64,000 bases of DNA from CAYWNA01 sp964459305 (lineage in GTDB: Bacteria > Planctomycetota > Planctomycetia > Pirellulales > Pirellulaceae): the NCBI GenBank assembly GCA_964459305.1, contig CAYWNA010000040.1, forward strand, positions 3,305 through 67,304, in the 5' to 3' direction. The position numbers and the translations under genes were made by a program. The notes beneath the pieces were generated by a model, which did not search any database, had not been told where the DNA came from, and was given only the letters and a program-made list of their open reading frames with translations. Of the stretch, positions 1 to 8,827 are shown one piece after another; the stretch's first letter is position 1; every line of letters begins with the position of its first letter.

Positions 1-1327
1 GGATCGCCGGCTTCTGTGTGTGGGGATCGATCAGGGCGATACCGAGGCTGTACGTTCCATCGCGAAGCGACGGGGGAAGCTCGATGTGGCCGGTCACATC
101 ATGGTCACCGGGAGGCCAAGTCGTGGGATCGACGCCGGTCTGCTCGTTGCTGGAGGCGATCTTGCCTTCGCCGTCCAAGAGATAGAGTACCAGTGGGTAC
201 TTTCGATAGAGCTTGCCGACGCCGACGTTCGCCCATTTCATGTGAATCGTCAGGCGGTCGCCCGGCGCAACGGACGCTGCGTGTGAGATTTCGCGGAGCA
301 CGAAGCGGTAGCCGGACTGCCGCGCCAGCTTGTGGAGCTTCGGCAACGCTTCTTCGGGCACTTGGCCGAGGTTGTCGTTGATGTACGTCCCGTGGTTCGA
401 GAGAATGAACTGGATCGCATTGTCAAACGACCACTCGCGACGCTTGAGAAAGTCGTACGGTCCGAACCACTCGAAGACCACCGGCGCGTGTTTCCAGCAG
501 TCGGCAAAGCCTGCAACATCGGCGTACTTGGCGGAGCCGATCCACGTCTTTTGGTGCCAAGGCGAACCCACGCCGTCGCGGCGGAAACCTGCACCATGAG
601 CAATTGAGTAGGCCAGGGCCTCGGCGTCGTCCGACATCTGCACCAAGGGCGTCTTGCGGAAGCCTTCCACGTACATGTCGATAATCTGCCTTCGCACAGG
701 CCATGGTTTTCCGTTGGGTGTGTGCCATTCGCCCCAGATGCCATAGGAGCCGATATCCAGGAACTCAACCCGCGAGTGTCCGTCGTAGCGATCGGCGAGG
801 GCCTTGATAAAGTCTCCGTGCTTCTTGAGAAACACTGGATCGCCGTAGTCGGGCTCGATCCGCAGAATCCGCTTGCCGCCGGCCATCGTATCCGGCCCGC
901 CGCGAACGTATTCGTAGGACTGGCATCCGGCGTCGAAAAGCCACTTGGGCGAACAGTAGTAATCGCGCGTGTGGGCGTTGGCCGTCATGATGCGGAAAGC
1001 GATCCGCACGTCGTGCTCCTGCCAGGCATCGATCGACTCGTCGATCAGCTTCCACTGCGGCTTCCCCTCGACCGGCTCGATGTCGCCCCAGTTCAAGCGA
1101 AAATAGGCCACCGAGCACGGCAGCCGCGGCGTGCGTCGAGGCAATCGCTGCGAGGTCATCCAACCCTTGCCGGGATTAGCCAAAATGTCGTCGATTTCGG
1201 TGAATCGCACCGTGACCGCCTTCTGGTCAGGCGAAGGCCGATCCGCTCCTGCGGCGTTCGCACAGATGCACACTAACAGGGTTTCCATACAGACGATCAG
1301 AACTGCGGTAGTGTGTCTTGTCTGCAT
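1..1327 (-). CDS. Secreted DUF4832-family protein, C-terminus beyond the window
   Basis: The frame is open from the ATG at 1327, preceded by a GAGGAGG ribosome site, to the left edge, so the C-terminus is missing. About 442 residues are visible. Residues 1-27 form a signal peptide (hydrophobic core LIVCMETLLVCI, then ANAAGA). Residues 51-56 read NPGKGW inside ILANPGKGW, the motif I associate with the DUF4874/DUF4832 pair: a barrel-like domain with WGDIEP and RFILSN-type blocks, then a beta-rich C-terminal domain (GDRLTIHMKWANVGVG, LPPSLRDGTYSLGIAL). The family is found in secreted proteins that look like glycoside hydrolases, but no activity can be assigned here. It lies 301 bp downstream of the propeller-methyltransferase gene on the same strand, with a palindrome between. 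Confidence 0.8.
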   Translation of the reverse strand, partial: MQTRHTTAVLIVCMETLLVCICANAAGADRPSPDQKAVTVRFTEIDDILANPGKGWMTSQRLPRRTPRLPCSVAYFRLNWGDIEPVEGKPQWKLIDESIDAWQEHDVRIAFRIMTANAHTRDYYCSPKWLFDAGCQSYEYVRGGPDTMAGGKRILRIEPDYGDPVFLKKHGDFIKALADRYDGHSRVEFLDIGSYGIWGEWHTPNGKPWPVRRQIIDMYVEGFRKTPLVQMSDDAEALAYSIAHGAGFRRDGVGSPWHQKTWIGSAKYADVAGFADCWKHAPVVFEWFGPYDFLKRREWSFDNAIQFILSNHGTYINDNLGQVPEEALPKLHKLARQSGYRFVLREISHAASVAPGDRLTIHMKWANVGVGKLYRKYPLVLYLLDGEGKIASSNEQTGVDPTTWPPGDHDVTGHIELPPSLRDGTYSLGIALIDPHTQKPAI

Positions 1328-1415
1328 CTCTTGTCCTCCTCTGTCGGGAAGTCACGGCCTGGGGGGCGCCGAAGTTGCTATAGCGTGAATATTGCGATCG
1401 TTCGGGTTTTGTTTC

Positions 1416-1467
1416 GGGAGGGCGACGCTCCTGCGGAGCCGCGACTCGGCGGGAGCCTCGCCCTCCC
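1416..1467. repeat. Imperfect palindrome in an intergenic gap
   Basis: The gap 1328-1628 holds no gene. In it, GGGAGGGCGACGCTCCTGC is followed after a short centre by an imperfect reverse complement ending GCCTCGCCCTCCC. The unit can fold into a GC-rich hairpin and could act as a terminator between the two minus-strand genes or be a dispersed repeat. Only one copy was noticed in this window. Confidence 0.6.
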
Positions 1468-1628
1468 ACGTGGGCAGCCTTAACTCCACGGAAGAGAAAT
1501 CGCCTGCTGTCCTTCCTGCGGATTACCGTGTCAAGGGCACATTTTCGACGCCCTAGCCACGGCCTCTGCCACTCTGCGGACGATGCGGTGCTGCAATATC
1601 GAGCGTGGCGACCGGTGTACGGGTAGTC

Positions 1629-4600
1629 TTACTCAGCGCGAGCGCGATCCCACTTCGCTGCCTCCGGCATGGTCACGAGGGCCAGGGACACGGAAACCGG
1701 CCAATTGCACGTGCAATGGCGTCCGAAATTCGGCGCGTTGAGGATGCCGCCAGCCGGGATCAGGCTGTTCGTGCATCCGGAACGAATCCCCCGAAAATAC
1801 ACATGGTCGCCGTTCGCCAGATCAAAGTACGAGGCATCACCGTCGCGAACCGATACCAAATGCGGACTGCCCAATGCACGGCCACAGCCTCGCATCTCGG
1901 CGTTCATTCCCTTCCACAGCCGCTCCGGGCGGGGCGTGCCCGTCAGCAGGTCGATCATTCTGCCTCCATGAGTCACCAACGTATCGGACAACAGAATCGG
2001 CGGATGATTGCCGGTGTAAGGGCTAGGTGGGTCTTTGCAGGGAATGTCCTGGGACCATAGTAGTTCGCCCGTCGCACCGCGGTAGGCCGCGGCCGTGCTG
2101 CGGTTCCGGGTGAAGACGAGAACGTCGCCGACCTCGCAAAATGCAAGCTGGGGATCCAAAAAAGCCGGTGAGTCCAGTGACGTCTGCTGGGTCGTATCCT
2201 CTGCAGGCGTGGTTGTTGCAATTTGCCAAAGCGTGTTGCCGTCACTTACGTCGAGCGCGCTGATTGTGCCCTCCTCGGTTTTCGGCTCGCCGCGTCGTCG
2301 GCGAGTGGGCAACCAGTAATCGACGCAGAAGACCTTGTTGGCCCCAACCGCGACGCCGAAGCCGTCCCGCTGGCACGGAAACTTCCACCGCATCCGGCCG
2401 CTGTGGCGGTCGACGCACACGAGATGTTTCCCTGCCGTGCCGAGAAGGCAGTCGCCCCAGATTCGGACTTGGTTCCAGGTCAGGCCGTTCCCCTGCCCCA
2501 CTTTGCGCGGAACGGGGATCTCATCCGTCTGGACGCCCGTCGCCGGGTCGAGCAAGACGCACGACCGTCCGGAAACCACGTACACGCCGTTGTCGGCGGC
2601 AACGAACTCCCGCAGTCCATTCAAGCTCCGCTTCCACAAATGCCGGCCGCTGTAGATGTCGGCAGCGTGCAGTTCGTTGCCAACGCGCAGGAACATGCGT
2701 CCAGAGGCGATCCGCGGCGCCGGCCCCTGTAGCAAAGGGATGACTCGATCCAACTCACCGCCAAACCAAAGTACCCCGAACGGTGGTTTGGCCCGCTGGT
2801 CGTTGGACGCGAACGTGTGACCGGCATCGCCGCTCTCGTGGCTCCAATCGGCCGAATCGGGCAGTGCCCCCGCGCGTGTGAAGAATGTCAGATCCTCTAC
2901 CCGCTTTACCTCCGCGCCGGCGAGTTTCGCCTGCCGGACCTGTTCAGCAAACACCGCGTGCCGGTCTTCGAAGATGGGCAGACATGCCACGCCACCGAAC
3001 GGGCGCAGGACGTCGAACAGCCTCTCGATAGAAGGAAGCTCTTCCTCAGACGCGCACCCGCCCAGGTCCTCCGAAACGACCAAGCTGGCCATGAAAGGTG
3101 GCAGATGAACGGATGCCAGGTCGCCCGGTAGAATATGGACGCGCGAGCCGTAAAGCCCCATCGTGTGCAGCTTCCGGCGGGCAGCAGCCACCTTCTCCGC
3201 GTTCGATTCGATTGCGATCACCTGCAACTCCGACCGGCATGCCAACTCCTCCACCAACCGGCCGCTTCCCAGCCCCAGTGCCAGGCAGTATCCGTCTTTG
3301 ATTCCGGTGCGTTCGAGAATTTCTTCTGCCTTGGCCGTCCATGGATCGGATGGAGTCGCGGTACGGGCAAGATCCACCGCCTGGGCGCGAGTCTTCGGCG
3401 TCACCTCTTGCCCGCCGAAGCAGTAGAGGGCTCCCTCGCCAGTCACCACGAACAGCTTGTCGTCCGCAGCCAGTATCCGCGTGGCAGTGCCCTCGATCTG
3501 CGCCTGCCAGGAGACCCTTGGCTGTTGGCCAGCCGAAGGAATATCCACCGCTGCAACCACGCCGGGAGCGCCGGCATAGAGTCGCCGTCCGGATTTGATG
3601 TGGACCTTGAGTTGAGACGAAAGGCTCCACAGCCGATCGAAGCCGGCAACGGGCCACTCGACCAGCCGCCCACCCCATCCGCCTTGATAGGCCATTTCAG
3701 GCTTTGGCGGCATTGTGATGTCTGAGGCCACGATCTCCTGGTAGTTGGCCTCCGCGGGCGGTCGCCGGTCCTCGTCCTGTATCCGTTTGGTGTCCTTGCG
3801 TTCTGGGTGGGAGTAGTAGATCGCGTCCTCGGTCAGGACCGGCTCGCGATACACGCCCAACTCCTTGACATTGGCCGGGTCGATCTGCAAGCGAGTTCGG
3901 GTCTGGAGCGCATGACGCTCGCCGGGTCGTGGTGAGTTGGTCCACCAGGAAAGAAACGTGATTGGATCGCCCGTGCGGATGCGAAGGAAACGTTTGCCCT
4001 CTTGCTCGACGGTGTCCAGCCTATATTGTTTGACCCACCGGTCCACCGTCTCCGGCGGAACGTCCATCCGTTGGGCGAAATCGCCGAGGCTCACGAGATC
4101 GCCGGACTTCGGCTTCGTCGGCGCTGGCTGCGCGGTTAACCCGTACACGTCTCCGCTTTGGAACAGATAGTTTTCTGTACCGCAAACGTACCAACAGCCT
4201 TTGGCCAGCGCGACGCGGCCGCCCCAGCCCGTTGTGTAGGGCTCCATTCGACCGGAGATCGGATCGAAGAAGCCCGGCAGGGCCCGGCCGCTGGGGACGA
4301 CCAACCGGCCGCCGATCATGGCCAGATACCCTTGGGGCGAAAGTCCCCCATCGCGCCGCGTCCCATGGTCGAGCAGACCATCCTTGACGAAGTCGCAATC
4401 TTGGTTGACCCAGACCGGTTCGCCGGTTCGTGCATCGACAGCGTAGACAAAGACGCCTTCGAAGGGCCAAACGCCTGCGGCGAAATAGACTGTTCCATCG
4501 GCCAGCACAGGCCCGCCCCGCGCCGGCCAACGCGATATCAGTCGCTCGTTCCCCAACAGCTTGTAGTCCGCCCGATCCGGCGGCAGAGCGCGGAACTTCC

Positions 4601-5057
4601 AGAGCAGGCGTCCATTTTTCGCGTCCAAGCAATACAAGCAACCGTCGTCGGAGACACAGTAAACCTTGTTTTCCCACGCCAAGGGCGCCAGCCGCACTGG
4701 ACCATCGGCGAAGAAAGTCCACTTCGGCTCGCCCGTGTCCGTGTCCAGTGCTGTAAGGCTGTCGGTCACCATCGAAGGAACGAAGATCCGCTTGCCCATC
4801 GCGACTGGTTCGTACGAGATATCGAAGCACAACCGGGGATCATTGGGAAATGCCGGCCGCGGCGCGGGCAATTCGCGCTTCCACTGCAGATACAACTCGT
4901 CGGGCAGTTCCAGGGGCGAAGCCGCACTCCGACCGGCATCGTAGCGCCACATGGGCCAGTCGCCCTCGGCCGCGCAAATGCCGCCCGGGCAACACAAGCC
5001 GGAAAAAAGTACCAGCACAGCGCTAACAATAAGCGGAAGAAGGCGAGAATAGGCCAT
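1629..5057 (-). CDS. Secreted PQQ-type beta-propeller protein with an embedded SAM-methyltransferase domain
   Basis: 1142 residues, ATG at 5057 behind AAAGGAAC. Residues 1-30 are a signal peptide. Residues ~33-560 are PQQ-like blades, each pairing a value read-out with a phrase such as TGEPKWTFF, NGRLLWKFRA or TGEPVWVNQ. Residues ~570-700 resemble a class I Rossmann methyltransferase: ALGLGSGRLVEEL (motif I), then VIAIESNAEKVAAARRKL, VHILPGDLASV, VVSEDL and LFDVLRPFGG. Propeller blades resume after ~740 (SGRHLWKRSL, SGRMRWKFPC, DGNTLWQIAT, TGELLWSQDI). A helical segment near residues 320-365 has no blade signature. The gene starts 52 bp after the end of the Gfo/Idh/MocA gene on the same strand. 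Inference: an exported sensor or enzyme whose methyltransferase fold may be reused for another ligand, since SAM is not expected outside the cytoplasm. Confidence 0.85.
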   Translation of the reverse strand: MAYSRLLPLIVSAVLVLFSGLCCPGGICAAEGDWPMWRYDAGRSAASPLELPDELYLQWKRELPAPRPAFPNDPRLCFDISYEPVAMGKRIFVPSMVTDSLTALDTDTGEPKWTFFADGPVRLAPLAWENKVYCVSDDGCLYCLDAKNGRLLWKFRALPPDRADYKLLGNERLISRWPARGGPVLADGTVYFAAGVWPFEGVFVYAVDARTGEPVWVNQDCDFVKDGLLDHGTRRDGGLSPQGYLAMIGGRLVVPSGRALPGFFDPISGRMEPYTTGWGGRVALAKGCWYVCGTENYLFQSGDVYGLTAQPAPTKPKSGDLVSLGDFAQRMDVPPETVDRWVKQYRLDTVEQEGKRFLRIRTGDPITFLSWWTNSPRPGERHALQTRTRLQIDPANVKELGVYREPVLTEDAIYYSHPERKDTKRIQDEDRRPPAEANYQEIVASDITMPPKPEMAYQGGWGGRLVEWPVAGFDRLWSLSSQLKVHIKSGRRLYAGAPGVVAAVDIPSAGQQPRVSWQAQIEGTATRILAADDKLFVVTGEGALYCFGGQEVTPKTRAQAVDLARTATPSDPWTAKAEEILERTGIKDGYCLALGLGSGRLVEELACRSELQVIAIESNAEKVAAARRKLHTMGLYGSRVHILPGDLASVHLPPFMASLVVSEDLGGCASEEELPSIERLFDVLRPFGGVACLPIFEDRHAVFAEQVRQAKLAGAEVKRVEDLTFFTRAGALPDSADWSHESGDAGHTFASNDQRAKPPFGVLWFGGELDRVIPLLQGPAPRIASGRMFLRVGNELHAADIYSGRHLWKRSLNGLREFVAADNGVYVVSGRSCVLLDPATGVQTDEIPVPRKVGQGNGLTWNQVRIWGDCLLGTAGKHLVCVDRHSGRMRWKFPCQRDGFGVAVGANKVFCVDYWLPTRRRRGEPKTEEGTISALDVSDGNTLWQIATTTPAEDTTQQTSLDSPAFLDPQLAFCEVGDVLVFTRNRSTAAAYRGATGELLWSQDIPCKDPPSPYTGNHPPILLSDTLVTHGGRMIDLLTGTPRPERLWKGMNAEMRGCGRALGSPHLVSVRDGDASYFDLANGDHVYFRGIRSGCTNSLIPAGGILNAPNFGRHCTCNWPVSVSLALVTMPEAAKWDRARAE

Positions 5058-5109
5058 AGGACGTTCCTTTTCGATAGTCTGAGCCGAGCCATGTCAGGTT
5101 CAGGACGCC

Positions 5110-6405
5110 TCAATACCACAATTCATACGGCTTGGTCGCGCCCGGCGTGGCGATGGGATACCAGCCATCGCTGTCCGGCAGTACCGGTGGCGTCGTTCGG
5201 AAATCGGCGATGTCGTCCGGCACAAGGCAAAGGTCGGAAGCCATCGCGTCTTCCCACGTCACCAGTTGGCCCGAATAGGTCGCCATGCGGCCCAAGATTG
5301 CGGTCATTGTGGCCGTTGCGCCAGCTTCGGCTTCGCCGTATGGCTCGTCCTTTCGAATGGCGTCGAAGAACGGGTAGTGCTCCAGTTGGTGACCGTCCTC
5401 GCGCTTGCGCAGGCGAATCTCGGACGCATTTTCTCCGGTGATTTCGAACCGTCGCTGTTCCAGGTGCACGGCCCCTTTCGAACCGTAAATATGCTCGCTG
5501 ATGCTGCGCCAACAGCCCGGAATCTGCCGTGCCTGGCTATACATCAGAGTGCCGTCCTCGTATTCATACTCGATGAAGTGATGGTCGAAGATTTGACCGT
5601 TGATCAACTTGTCGCGCACCTCGCGCCCGCCCATTCCTTGGGCGCGAACCGGATGGGCCCCCTTGATCCAGTTGACCACGTCCAGGTTGTGCACATGCTG
5701 CTCGACATTATGGTCGCCGGAGAGCCAGGTGAAGTAGTACCAGTTGCGGATCTGGTATTGCAGTTCTGTTTCGCCGGCGATGCGTTCTCTGCCGCCGCGG
5801 GCCGAGCCGTCCCACAACGCACGCATGGTGTGAATGTCGCCGATGGCACCGTCCTGGATGCGTTTGACGATGTCCTGATAGGAAGGCTGGTGCCGCCGCT
5901 GAAGACCGACAGCGACCTTGACGCCTTTTTCGCGCGCCGTTTTTGCACTGGCGAGGATACGTTTGATCCCCACCACGTCGGTCGCTACCGGCTTCTCCAT
6001 GAATACATGCTTGCCCTGCCGGACCGCTTCCTCGAAATGCTGCGGCCGGAAGCCCGGCGAGGTGGTGAGAATCACGACGTCCGATTCGGCGATGACCTGC
6101 TTATAACCGTCGAACGCATCGAACACGCGTTCGGGCGGCACATCCACGTTCTTCGCGTGCTGGCGTCGGAGCATGTCGAGAGCCTGCTCGGCCCGAGTGC
6201 GTTCGACGTCGCAAACGGCGACGAGCCGAATATCGTCGCCCGCGTTCATCGCCTGATTCGCAGCGCCGGTTCCGCGTCCGCCGCAACCTATCAGGCCAAG
6301 CTTGATCGTGTTGTTTGGCGCGGCGTACACAGCCGGCGCGATGGCCAGCGCGCCGGCGGCGCCAAGGAAATGTCGTCGATTCAAAGGGCATTTTCTTTGC
6401 GACAT
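5110..6405 (-). CDS. Tat-exported Gfo/Idh/MocA-family oxidoreductase
   Basis: 431 residues. Residues 10-15 are RRHFLG followed by a hydrophobic stretch and VYAAP, a twin-arginine signal peptide. The mature protein begins with a Rossmann fold (GLIGCGGRGTGAANQ) and VAVCDV, then the family EKP loop (FMEKPVATD), with a histidine-rich active-site segment, DHNVEQHVHNLDVVNW. Family members oxidise or epimerise sugars and cyclitols with a tightly held NAD(P). The substrate cannot be read from the sequence. It is probably first in a minus-strand operon with the propeller-methyltransferase gene 52 bp downstream. Exported members of this family are numerous in planctomycetes. Confidence 0.9.
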   Translation of the reverse strand: MSQRKCPLNRRHFLGAAGALAIAPAVYAAPNNTIKLGLIGCGGRGTGAANQAMNAGDDIRLVAVCDVERTRAEQALDMLRRQHAKNVDVPPERVFDAFDGYKQVIAESDVVILTTSPGFRPQHFEEAVRQGKHVFMEKPVATDVVGIKRILASAKTAREKGVKVAVGLQRRHQPSYQDIVKRIQDGAIGDIHTMRALWDGSARGGRERIAGETELQYQIRNWYYFTWLSGDHNVEQHVHNLDVVNWIKGAHPVRAQGMGGREVRDKLINGQIFDHHFIEYEYEDGTLMYSQARQIPGCWRSISEHIYGSKGAVHLEQRRFEITGENASEIRLRKREDGHQLEHYPFFDAIRKDEPYGEAEAGATATMTAILGRMATYSGQLVTWEDAMASDLCLVPDDIADFRTTPPVLPDSDGWYPIATPGATKPYELWY

Positions 6406-6590
6406 GATTCTTGCCTTGTTGTTTGGATACTGGATGGTTGTGTATTATTGCACGGAATGATCATCTTTCTCCATGGAATGGAGGAAGTTGTTTCGTTTTT
6501 TCGTCGAGGCTGTGGACTCTCGTTCAGTCAGGGAGCATTTCGCTCGCGAGAGGCTGATTCGCTCAGGTGGGTGGGTGGTCTTTAATCGAT

Positions 6591-7022
6591 ATGTCTAGAG
6601 TCCACGGAGTCGTCGAAGCACCGACACGGACGAGCCGACGTTTTAATCTGATTTCGGCGGCGTTGGCGTTTGCGCTGTGGGGTGGATGGGCCTACTATGT
6701 CAACGCCGAGGCGGTCGCTGAAGGCGGACGGGCTTCGCCGTTGTCTTCGGGGCTGACCCAGGGCACCGGCAGTTTTCTCATTACACTTATTATGGTCCAC
6801 GCCGTCGCTTGGCTTTGCCACCACCTGCCCGATTGTTCCATGCGGTTGGTGCTGCCGGCGCTTATCACCGTGGCAGTGACTGGCAGTTGCCTGGCCGCGG
6901 CGCATGCCTTGGTCGGTACGCGCAATATCATTCAAACGATCGCGCCGGCGCTCACCGTGGCTTTTGTCTTCAATGTCTACACCGCTGTCAAACTCCGGCG
7001 GCAGGAAGGACGACGAAAATGA
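6591..7022 (+). CDS. Small polytopic membrane protein upstream of phospholipid genes
   Basis: 143 residues from the ATG at 6591 (an upstream alternative at 6567 would add eight residues). No family is recognised. There are four predicted membrane segments: LISAALAFALWGGWAYYV, FLITLIMVHAVAWLCHHL, LVLPALITVAVTGSCLAAA and IAPALTVAFVFNVYTAV, with a basic C-terminus (KLRRQEGRRK). The stop codon lies 28 bp before the GTG of the CDP-alcohol phosphatidyltransferase, so the three plus-strand genes look like one operon. A role in membrane lipid or exopolymer synthesis is inferred from context only. Confidence 0.7.
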   Translation: MSRVHGVVEAPTRTSRRFNLISAALAFALWGGWAYYVNAEAVAEGGRASPLSSGLTQGTGSFLITLIMVHAVAWLCHHLPDCSMRLVLPALITVAVTGSCLAAAHALVGTRNIIQTIAPALTVAFVFNVYTAVKLRRQEGRRK

Positions 7023-7050
7023 TGGGTTTGGTACGACAGGAGCCCCCATT

Positions 7051-7713
7051 GTGAATAAAATCGACAATCGTAGGCTGCTGAAGGTGCGCGACGCGCAGCT
7101 GTCGCAGCGCTTCGCACGTTGGCTCAGCCAGAGGAGCGTGACACCGAATCAGATCTCGATGGCCAGCGTCTTCTTCGCCATGCTGGCGGCCGGGTGCCTG
7201 TTCGCAATGCCGCGTGTGGAAGGGGTTGCAGTTTGGGTCCTGGCCGTGCTGGCAGCGGTTCTCATCCAGTGTCGATTGTTGTGCAATCTGTTTGACGGCA
7301 TGGTCGCCGTCGAAGGCGGCAAGAGCACGCCCTCGGGCGAGTTGTTCAACGACATCCCCGACCGCATCGCCGACTCGCTCATTCTGGTCGCAGCGGGCTA
7401 CGCTACGGGCGTCGTGCCTTGGGCCGAGGCGCTGGGCTGGGCCGCGGGGCTGGGGGCTGTGATGACTGCGTACGTGCGCACATTGGGCGCGGCGATTGGC
7501 GCGCCCGTCGATTTTCGCGGCCCCATGGCCAAGCAACATCGCATGGCGCTAATGACGGTCGCCTGCCTGCTGACCGCGGTCGAGCCCCTGCTCTGGGAAC
7601 GCGGGTGGGTCTTTGTCGCGGCGCTTGCCGTGATCGTACTGGGTTGCGTGGTAACCGTGGCGCGTCGCGCCCGCGGCGCCTACGTCGCGTTGGAGGCTGG
7701 AACCGATGCCTGA
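7051..7713 (+). CDS. CDP-alcohol phosphatidyltransferase family protein (YnbA-like)
   Basis: 220 residues from GTG 7051, with ACAGGAG upstream. The frame runs further upstream but would overlap the preceding gene and lacks homology there. The family makes phosphodiester-linked lipids by joining a CDP-activated lipid to an alcohol in the membrane. The usual motif is DxxDGxxARx8GxxxDxxxD. Here the matching block reads NLFDGMVAVEGG then TPSGELFNDIPDRIAD, so the first Asp is Asn, the Arg is Val and the third Asp is Asn; the second and fourth Asp remain. From memory, E. coli YnbA also has Asn at the first and third positions. Several membrane helices follow. The stop overlaps the start of the cytidylyltransferase by 8 bp, implying translational coupling. 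Confidence 0.85.
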   Translation: MNKIDNRRLLKVRDAQLSQRFARWLSQRSVTPNQISMASVFFAMLAAGCLFAMPRVEGVAVWVLAVLAAVLIQCRLLCNLFDGMVAVEGGKSTPSGELFNDIPDRIADSLILVAAGYATGVVPWAEALGWAAGLGAVMTAYVRTLGAAIGAPVDFRGPMAKQHRMALMTVACLLTAVEPLLWERGWVFVAALAVIVLGCVVTVARRARGAYVALEAGTDA

Positions 7714-8638
7714 AGTACCTCCTAACGCCCTCATCGCCATGGCCGCAGTCTTTGGGCTTCTCGTGTTGGCCACATGCACACGGCTGATCCTCGCGGCCAA
7801 GAATCCCGACAAAGACTACACCGAGCTGCGTCAACGGATTCAATCGTGGTGGTGGATGGTCGGCTCGCTCTCGGTGGTCCTGGCCGTGAGTTCTGGGGTG
7901 GCCATCGCCTTCTTTGGCTTTCTTAGCTTTCTGGCGTTCAAGGAATTCCTCTCCATCGTGCCCACGCGTCAGGCCGACCGGCGTGTCATTCTTTGCGCCT
8001 ACCTCGCCATCCCAGTCCAGTACTACTGGGTCTACACCGGCTGGTACGGCATGTTCATCGTCTTTGTACCCGTGTACGTCTTCCTGTTCTTGCCGATGCG
8101 TATGGTTCTAATCGGTGAGACGAAAGGCTTCATCAAATCCGCGGCGCTGCTGCACTGGGCGGTGATGCTGACCGTCTTCTGCATTAGCCACATCGCTTAT
8201 CTGCTCACACTCAAGCCCCTCAACCCCGAAGCTGGCAACATCGGACTTGTGTTGTTCCTGCTTTTCACGACGCAATTCAACGACGTTTGCCAATACGTCT
8301 GGGGCAAGTTGCTTGGCCGGCACAAGATTATCCCCAAGGTGAGCCCCAACAAGACCTGGGAGGGTTTCGTCGGCGGTTTCGTGACAATTACGCTTTGCGC
8401 CGGTTGGGTGGCACCGCTGTTGACGCCCCTGACCACGCTGCAAGGGTTAGTCGCCGGAATCATCATCGCTGGCGGAGGGTTTATCGGCGATGTCGTCATA
8501 TCGTCCGTCAAACGAGACCTGCAAATCAAAGACGCCAGCCAGTTGATCCCCGGGCACGGCGGTGTCCTCGACCGTATGGACAGCCTCCTCTACACGGCGC
8601 CGCTTTTCTTCCATTACGTCTACTACCTGTGCTACTGA
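7706..8638 (+). CDS. Phosphatidate cytidylyltransferase family protein (CdsA/YnbB-like)
   Basis: 310 residues. The ATG at 7706 lies inside the end of the previous gene. About eight membrane helices precede the CTP-transferase signature near the C-terminus: SSVKRDLQIKDAS followed by PGHGGVLDRMDSL, with the KR, KD, HGG and DRMD residues of the family intact. Such enzymes condense CTP with phosphatidic acid (or a related phospholipid) to give the CDP-lipid used by the partner encoded just upstream. The pair mirrors ynbA-ynbB of E. coli rather than the housekeeping cdsA-pgsA/pssA arrangement. NKTWEGFVGG is a further conserved block. Confidence 0.9.
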   Translation: MPEVPPNALIAMAAVFGLLVLATCTRLILAAKNPDKDYTELRQRIQSWWWMVGSLSVVLAVSSGVAIAFFGFLSFLAFKEFLSIVPTRQADRRVILCAYLAIPVQYYWVYTGWYGMFIVFVPVYVFLFLPMRMVLIGETKGFIKSAALLHWAVMLTVFCISHIAYLLTLKPLNPEAGNIGLVLFLLFTTQFNDVCQYVWGKLLGRHKIIPKVSPNKTWEGFVGGFVTITLCAGWVAPLLTPLTTLQGLVAGIIIAGGGFIGDVVISSVKRDLQIKDASQLIPGHGGVLDRMDSLLYTAPLFFHYVYYLCY

Positions 8639-8827
8639 TAGAAGCTTTCCTGGCGTGCTACCCCAGGCTACGGTGAAAACATGCCTTTGGCCAAGAGTCA
8701 AACCCGAAACGCGCAACGTCCAAGGGATGGCGGGCGGTTTACCCTCGCTGGCGCGTTTTGATGTTGCGCTGTTTTGCTCTACATGCGGAAAAGTGTCAAT
8801 CCTGGCCGCGGGTGGTATAAGCACAGC

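Noticed and set aside
3920..4090. Helix-turn-helix-like DNA-binding domain inside the 1142-residue propeller protein
   Set aside because: The LGDFAQRMDVPPETVDRW stretch looks HTH-like, but the protein has a signal peptide and no other regulatory feature; chance similarity is more likely.
4158..6585. Two long plus-strand frames (4158-5441 and 5266-6585) over the propeller and Gfo/Idh/MocA genes
   Set aside because: Both are antisense to genes with clear signal peptides and family motifs and carry none themselves.
8639..8827. A small gene in the gap after the CdsA-like gene
   Set aside because: Only short frames are present; the bases around 8650-8680 look like intergenic repeat sequence.
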